DNA of 47,038 nucleotides from Candidatus Bathyarchaeota archaeon (lineage in GTDB: Archaea > Thermoproteota > Bathyarchaeia > TCS64), in assembly GCA_002726865.1 (NCBI GenBank), contig PBSW01000070.1, positions 1 through 47,038 of the forward strand. Direction: 5' to 3'. Made by a program: the position numbers and the translations under genes. Numbering within the stretch: the stretch's first letter is position 1; every line of letters begins with the position of its first letter. Below are positions 43,467 through 47,038 of this stretch, one piece after another. Below the pieces are notes generated by a model. That model saw only the letters and a program-made list of their open reading frames with translations. It was not told where the DNA came from and did no database searches.

Positions 43467-43808
43467 GTCAGACAGAAACGTTCTCTGTCTCGATGTTTAA
43501 AACAGTTTTCTGAGATTATAAGATTAAAGAGATGGCATGTTAAGGACACATGCGCCAGCACAATTGCCGACTCTTTTGGGTCTCAATTGGATTCTGGATA
43601 AGGGCCTTAGGATCACGGAATGCTTGAACTTGCATCTTGTACCCATGCATCATCTTCATTGTTAAAAGGATAATAGGCTAAATTTAGGCGTTATACCTTT
43701 ATTTTATAGGAAAGATCCGAATGTTACGCGCGTCAAAACAAACGCATCCAAAGGTATTTGCACGAATGAATGTTATATATTCAATCTAGTTTAATAGTAT
43801 TGGTAAAG
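43467..43808. other. Divergent intergenic region
   Basis: No gene seen. It holds the promoters of the duplicated hydrolase and of the DppA-like gene, plus a CGCGCG motif near 43727. Confidence 0.4.
43773..43780 (+). promoter_or_regulatory. TATA box for the DppA-like gene
   Basis: TTATATAT is about 30 nt before ATG 43809. It overlaps the first possible start (43770), so the gene most likely begins at 43809 with almost no leader. Confidence 0.5.
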
Positions 43809-44639
43809 ATGAAAGTTTACATAGCTTTTGATATGGAAGGCTGTACGGGAACAGCAATAAAAGCACAGATGGGCCCTAATTCTTCGGTACCATCTGCTTA
43901 TCCACGTGCCCAAAGAATGGGGACTGACGATGTAAAAGCAGCTATTGCGGGTGTTCTAGAAATGGATCCTGATGCAGAAATTCTGTTTAATGATGGACAT
44001 GGAAAAAATATGAACGTATTCTACGAAGAATTTCCAGAAAATGTTTCAGCCGTAGTAAATTCAAGAGAAGTTTATGATGAAGTGTTTGGTATCGATGATA
44101 CCTTTGATGCTCTTTTATGCATAGGCGCCCATGGTCCTCCTCTCTTAGCTGATGCGCTTATGTGTCATGTGTGGAATGCTAGAGAAGTAAAATTTAATGG
44201 TAAGTCTCTTACCGAGACAGGGCTTGACGCTAGCCTAGCTGGGTATTATGGTGTTCCACTTGTAGCAATTTCGGGGGATGAAGCGTCTGTAAACTACATT
44301 CAATCAAATATTGCTCCAAATATGGCGACTGCAATAGTTAAGAAGGGAGTTGGTATGTTTAGTGCCATTTGCATTAATCCAAAAAAGACACAAAAACTCA
44401 TTAAGAAAGCAGTAATAGATGGACTGAAACGTCGTCACGAAATTCCCCCGCTTACCTTTAGTAACCCCATTACTGTTGAAATAAACTATCCGATTCAGTT
44501 TAATGCTTATGCTGCAAATCACTTTATGGGAGATGAGCGGGTCTCAGCTACTAAGATCAAATTTGTTGCTGAGAATGCCAAAGATGCCTATTTCGACTTT
44601 TTATCACGAAGAAAACTAAGTGCACCTAGAACATGGTAA
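43809..44639 (+). CDS. M55 family D-aminopeptidase (DppA-like)
   Basis: Zinc peptidase of family M55, known for releasing N-terminal D-amino acids. The start MKVYIAFDMEGCTGTA carries the D-x-E-G motif that binds zinc, and DAEILFNDGHGKNMN the next metal-site motif. GAHGPPLLADALMCHVWNAREVKFNG and GYYGVPLVAISGDEASV match the family core. Length about 276 is normal. The ATG at 43809 is preferred over 43770 because a TATA box overlaps the latter. It is followed by an aminotransferase and a nitrilase-family gene on the same strand, which suggests D-amino-acid or peptide breakdown. Confidence 0.88.
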   Translation: MKVYIAFDMEGCTGTAIKAQMGPNSSVPSAYPRAQRMGTDDVKAAIAGVLEMDPDAEILFNDGHGKNMNVFYEEFPENVSAVVNSREVYDEVFGIDDTFDALLCIGAHGPPLLADALMCHVWNAREVKFNGKSLTETGLDASLAGYYGVPLVAISGDEASVNYIQSNIAPNMATAIVKKGVGMFSAICINPKKTQKLIKKAVIDGLKRRHEIPPLTFSNPITVEINYPIQFNAYAANHFMGDERVSATKIKFVAENAKDAYFDFLSRRKLSAPRTW

Positions 44640-44948
44640 AAAAATTGTTAAGAAGATCTCTTTTTCCGTTCTTTGCTAGTTATCTCCCTAGAGTGCTAAG
44701 GGTTTAATTTCGTGCGCCTTCTTTGACCCTATTGATCTCTTTCAGTTCCGTTCACAGCATAAAATGAGACCTAGAACACAAAGGACCTCGCAACGCATTA
44801 TTAAGGACTCGTTGGGCCTCTGCAAGGTGTTCACCTAAGATATCACTGGTTATTACATATAAAAATAAAAAATCTGGATTTTAGGATAAAATCATGCAAT
44901 ACCGCAAATCTAAAAGCATATATGCTGAAAAAAAAAGTACAACACATA
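44640..44948. other. Intergenic region before the class I aminotransferase
   Basis: No gene seen. A GCATATATG element at 44916-44922 lies 25-30 nt before the preferred aminotransferase start. Confidence 0.4.
44916..44923 (+). promoter_or_regulatory. TATA box for the aminotransferase at 44949
   Basis: GCATATAT is 25-30 nt before ATG 44949 and overlaps the first possible start (44922), which argues for a leaderless start at 44949. Confidence 0.45.
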
Positions 44949-46187
44949 ATGTCTGAATATCAAGAATGGTTTGAAAAGGAGATTCTTTCAAAAAAGTGGT
45001 GGAATGATGTAACAAAAAATCGAATGGGAACCGAACGTGCCTTTCTTAGGGACTTGTCTGCTGCTGATAGAGGGCTTAAAGATGTCATCGAAATCGCTCC
45101 TGGAACTTTTAGATATTCATGGCCCGCTCCACCGATGGTTATCGAAGCGGCAAAAAAGGCGTTGGACGAGGGTCACACAGATTACATACCCGGTGGAGGA
45201 TTCCGAGATTTCAGAGAGGCTGTGGCCGAAAAAGCTCTGAGGGAAGATGGAATTGAAGCAGATATCGATAAAGAAATTCAACCTACACACGGTGTTTCAT
45301 TCAGCTTCAACATAGCTGGACGTCACTTCCTTAATCCTGGTGATGATGTACTGCTGATCGACCCAGATTATTTTTTAGGAAGGGTGCCAAACTTCGGGGC
45401 AAATGTAATCCCTGTTCCTTTAACAGAACCAACAGACCCAAACAAGGAGTGGGTTCTTAATATCGAGGAGTTAGTAGATCGAATAACGCCTAATTCAAAA
45501 ATGCTTGTTATGGCAAATGGCAATAATCCTACAGGACATTTATATACCAAAAAAGAACTGGAGCAGATATCTGAGGTAGTACAAGATGAGGACCTCCTCG
45601 TCTTCAGTGATGAACTCTATAGCAGGTGTGTATTTGACGGTAAAAAACATTATAGTATAGCTGCATTACCTGGGATGAAGGAACGAACAATTACATCAAC
45701 AAGTTTCTCCAAGCTTGAGGCAATGAGTGGTTTGAGGATCGGTTACGTAATTGCCAACTCCGATCTAATAAAGGTCTACCGCTCAATATCTTCCTACGAA
45801 ACTGAGTGCATTAATACTATTGGACAAAAAGCTGGTATTGCAGCTCTTTCCCAAGAGGCTCTGGAGTGGATGCAGAAAAATACTCTCCCTGAAGTTCAAA
45901 AGAGAAGAGATTATTCCTGGGAAAAACTCAATAAAATTGAAGATGTTACTTGTGCTAAGGCAACAGGAACATACTATCTCTATCCCAACATCTCCAAGTA
46001 TAAGCTAGGGAATCCACGCGATATTATAGAATATTTCGTCAAGGAAGCAGGCGTTCTGGTAAGAGCAAATTATGGCCCTATCAATACTGAAGGACACTTT
46101 AGGATAAGCTGTTGTGCTCCATGGGAGCGACTAACCAATGGACTGGAACGGATAAAAGAGGCACTAGAAAAACTTACCAGAAAATGA
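44949..46187 (+). CDS. PLP aminotransferase, class I/II
   Basis: Fold type I aminotransferase, 412 residues from ATG 44949 (MSEYQEWFEKE); a start at 44922 would add nine basic residues and overlap the TATA box. Visible parts are EIAPGTFRYSWPAPPMV, YIPGGGFRDFREAV, MLVMANGNNPTGHLY, FSDELYSRCVF, PLP Lys in SFSKLEAMSGLRIGY, and GHFRISCCAP. The GNNPTGH and SKLEAMSGL variants set it apart from the other two class I enzymes here. It lies between a D-aminopeptidase-like gene and a nitrilase gene, so an amino-acid or amine acceptor is plausible, but the substrate is unknown. Confidence 0.88.
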   Translation: MSEYQEWFEKEILSKKWWNDVTKNRMGTERAFLRDLSAADRGLKDVIEIAPGTFRYSWPAPPMVIEAAKKALDEGHTDYIPGGGFRDFREAVAEKALREDGIEADIDKEIQPTHGVSFSFNIAGRHFLNPGDDVLLIDPDYFLGRVPNFGANVIPVPLTEPTDPNKEWVLNIEELVDRITPNSKMLVMANGNNPTGHLYTKKELEQISEVVQDEDLLVFSDELYSRCVFDGKKHYSIAALPGMKERTITSTSFSKLEAMSGLRIGYVIANSDLIKVYRSISSYETECINTIGQKAGIAALSQEALEWMQKNTLPEVQKRRDYSWEKLNKIEDVTCAKATGTYYLYPNISKYKLGNPRDIIEYFVKEAGVLVRANYGPINTEGHFRISCCAPWERLTNGLERIKEALEKLTRK

Positions 46188-46243
46188 GGAAAATATATCT
46201 TGAGTGGGTAAAAAGTGCTTTTTAAAAAAAATTTTAGGTACAT

Positions 46244-46256
46244 AGTATATATTTTT
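46244..46256 (+). promoter_or_regulatory. TATA box for the nitrilase gene
   Basis: AGTATATATTTTT lies about 30-40 nt before ATG 46286 in a very A/T-rich spacer. Confidence 0.45.
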
Positions 46257-46285
46257 AAATATTTAATGTAATAAAAATTCAGAAA

Positions 46286-47038
46286 ATGTCACGAAAACTT
46301 GATGTTGGAGCAGCTCAAATTGGCGGAATTTTACGTGAAGAGTCTAGAAAAGGGATTGTCGAGCGTCACATTAGACTCCTTGAAGAGGCAGCACGTCGAA
46401 GTGTTGAGCTTTTAGTGTTCCCTGAATTTTCTTTAACAATTGGTATAGCGGGATTATCCTTAGATAATTCAGAATTAGAACAATTTTGTGAGGATTCAAT
46501 GCCTAATCCATCAGTTTTACCAATATTTGAGAGAGCAAAAGAGTTGAACATCGGTTTTTATCTGGGATATATCGAAAAAGATGGAGATAGGATTTTTAAT
46601 TCCTCAATATTAGTGGGAAAAAATGGAGAAATAATTGGGAAATATAGAAAGTCACATATTGGTGGTAGCATCGAACCTATACCGGGACGAAAATCCCAGT
46701 ATATGGAGAGACGATACTTCATTCCGGGAGATACAGCTTTTCAAGTTTGGAATGCCTATAACGGCAAAATTGGTATGGGTATTTGTTATGACCGAAGGTT
46801 CCCCGAATTTTGGCGTGTTATGGGGATGAAGGGAGCTGAGTTAATACTCTTGGGCTTTTTTAGTGGAGGAAATAATCCATCTCATGGCTCTCACTTCGGT
46901 GTTTTTCACCACTTATTATCAGTCCAGGCTGGTGCTTATTGGAGTGGGTCATGGATAGTGGCTTCTGCTCATTGTGGTATGGGTAATAGTGTAATTATAT
47001 CCCCTTCAGGTGAGATAATAGCTAGATCATATAGCCTC
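46286..47038 (+). CDS. Carbon-nitrogen hydrolase (nitrilase family, N-carbamoyl-D-amino-acid hydrolase-like), partial
   Basis: The gene runs off the right edge; 251 codons are visible. The nitrilase Glu-Lys-Cys triad is present as Glu47 (LVFPEFSL), Lys122 (GKYRKSHI) and Cys167 (GMGICYDRRFPEFW). The segment NSSILVGKNGEIIGKYRKSHI and the long EPIPGRKSQYMERRYFIPGD loop resemble N-carbamoyl-D-amino-acid amidohydrolases, although carbamoyl-putrescine or beta-ureidopropionase-type enzymes also share features. A TATA box precedes the ATG at 46286. With the D-aminopeptidase-like gene and an aminotransferase just upstream, it fits a D-amino-acid or hydantoin utilisation theme. Confidence 0.88.
   Translation, partial: MSRKLDVGAAQIGGILREESRKGIVERHIRLLEEAARRSVELLVFPEFSLTIGIAGLSLDNSELEQFCEDSMPNPSVLPIFERAKELNIGFYLGYIEKDGDRIFNSSILVGKNGEIIGKYRKSHIGGSIEPIPGRKSQYMERRYFIPGDTAFQVWNAYNGKIGMGICYDRRFPEFWRVMGMKGAELILLGFFSGGNNPSHGSHFGVFHHLLSVQAGAYWSGSWIVASAHCGMGNSVIISPSGEIIARSYSL

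Noticed and set aside
1..47038. CRISPR array, rRNA genes or intact insertion sequence
   Set aside because: No regularly spaced repeats, rRNA-like sequence, transposase gene or terminal inverted repeats were seen.

Overview
The window is archaeal. The evidence is an RNase P protein 4 / diphthine synthase / DUF357 / RibL-type block, an archaeal phosphopantetheine adenylyltransferase, the three-enzyme AMP pathway with form III RuBisCO, class II HMG-CoA reductase, two aldehyde:ferredoxin oxidoreductases, and A/T-rich TATA boxes 25-35 nt before several genes with short or no leaders. The content would suit an anaerobic, peptide- or amino-acid-using lineage such as Bathyarchaeia, but that placement is inference.

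Layout. 1-1.1 kb: a tyrosine recombinase gene continuous with the 3' half of tRNA-Ser(CGA), marking the edge of an integrated element that extends left out of the window. 1.9-7.4 kb: a pentose-bisphosphate cluster of a PhnN-type ribose 1,5-bisphosphate kinase, ribose-5-phosphate isomerase, ribose-1,5-bisphosphate isomerase, RuBisCO and AMP phosphorylase. 7.7-11.3 kb: a leftward MFS transporter / aminotransferase / Ldh_2 dehydrogenase run. 11.8-15.3 kb: tRNA-Lys(CUU), a GlcD/Fe-S D-2-hydroxyacid dehydrogenase pair and a lone H-protein. 15.6-18.0 kb: HMG-CoA reductase, an unassigned conserved-looking protein and a Trm112-like protein. 18.3-21.3 kb: aminotransferase, CoaD and an M20 hydrolase.

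21.4-30.3 kb: two AORs, a tiny zinc protein, a cyclase-family hydrolase, a decayed BKACE gene, and a tightly coupled pair of a MutL-like ATPase and an unassigned barrel/KOW-like protein. 30.6-32.4 kb: RNase P subunit, a diphthine synthase-DUF357 fusion and RibL. 32.6-35.7 kb: MobB, a doubtful ORF, MobA, TatA and a LUD protein. 36.1-38.3 kb: an S9 peptidase. 39.2-47.0 kb: more A/T-rich, with a DegT aminotransferase, an RHH/zinc-ribbon protein, a tandemly duplicated alpha/beta hydrolase, a DppA-type peptidase, an aminotransferase and a nitrilase-family enzyme that runs off the window.

How the genes work together. AMP phosphorylase releases ribose 1,5-bisphosphate from nucleotides, the isomerase and RuBisCO turn it into 3-phosphoglycerate, and the PhnN-like kinase could return it to PRPP. 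Aminotransferases, dehydrogenases and AORs fit amino-acid or 2-oxo-acid fermentation. The right end looks like D-amino-acid or peptide scavenging. Three genes (deoA, the gene after hmgA, and dph5) have no normal start codon where homology, a Shine-Dalgarno motif and operon spacing put the start; CTG, ACG and TTA stand there instead.
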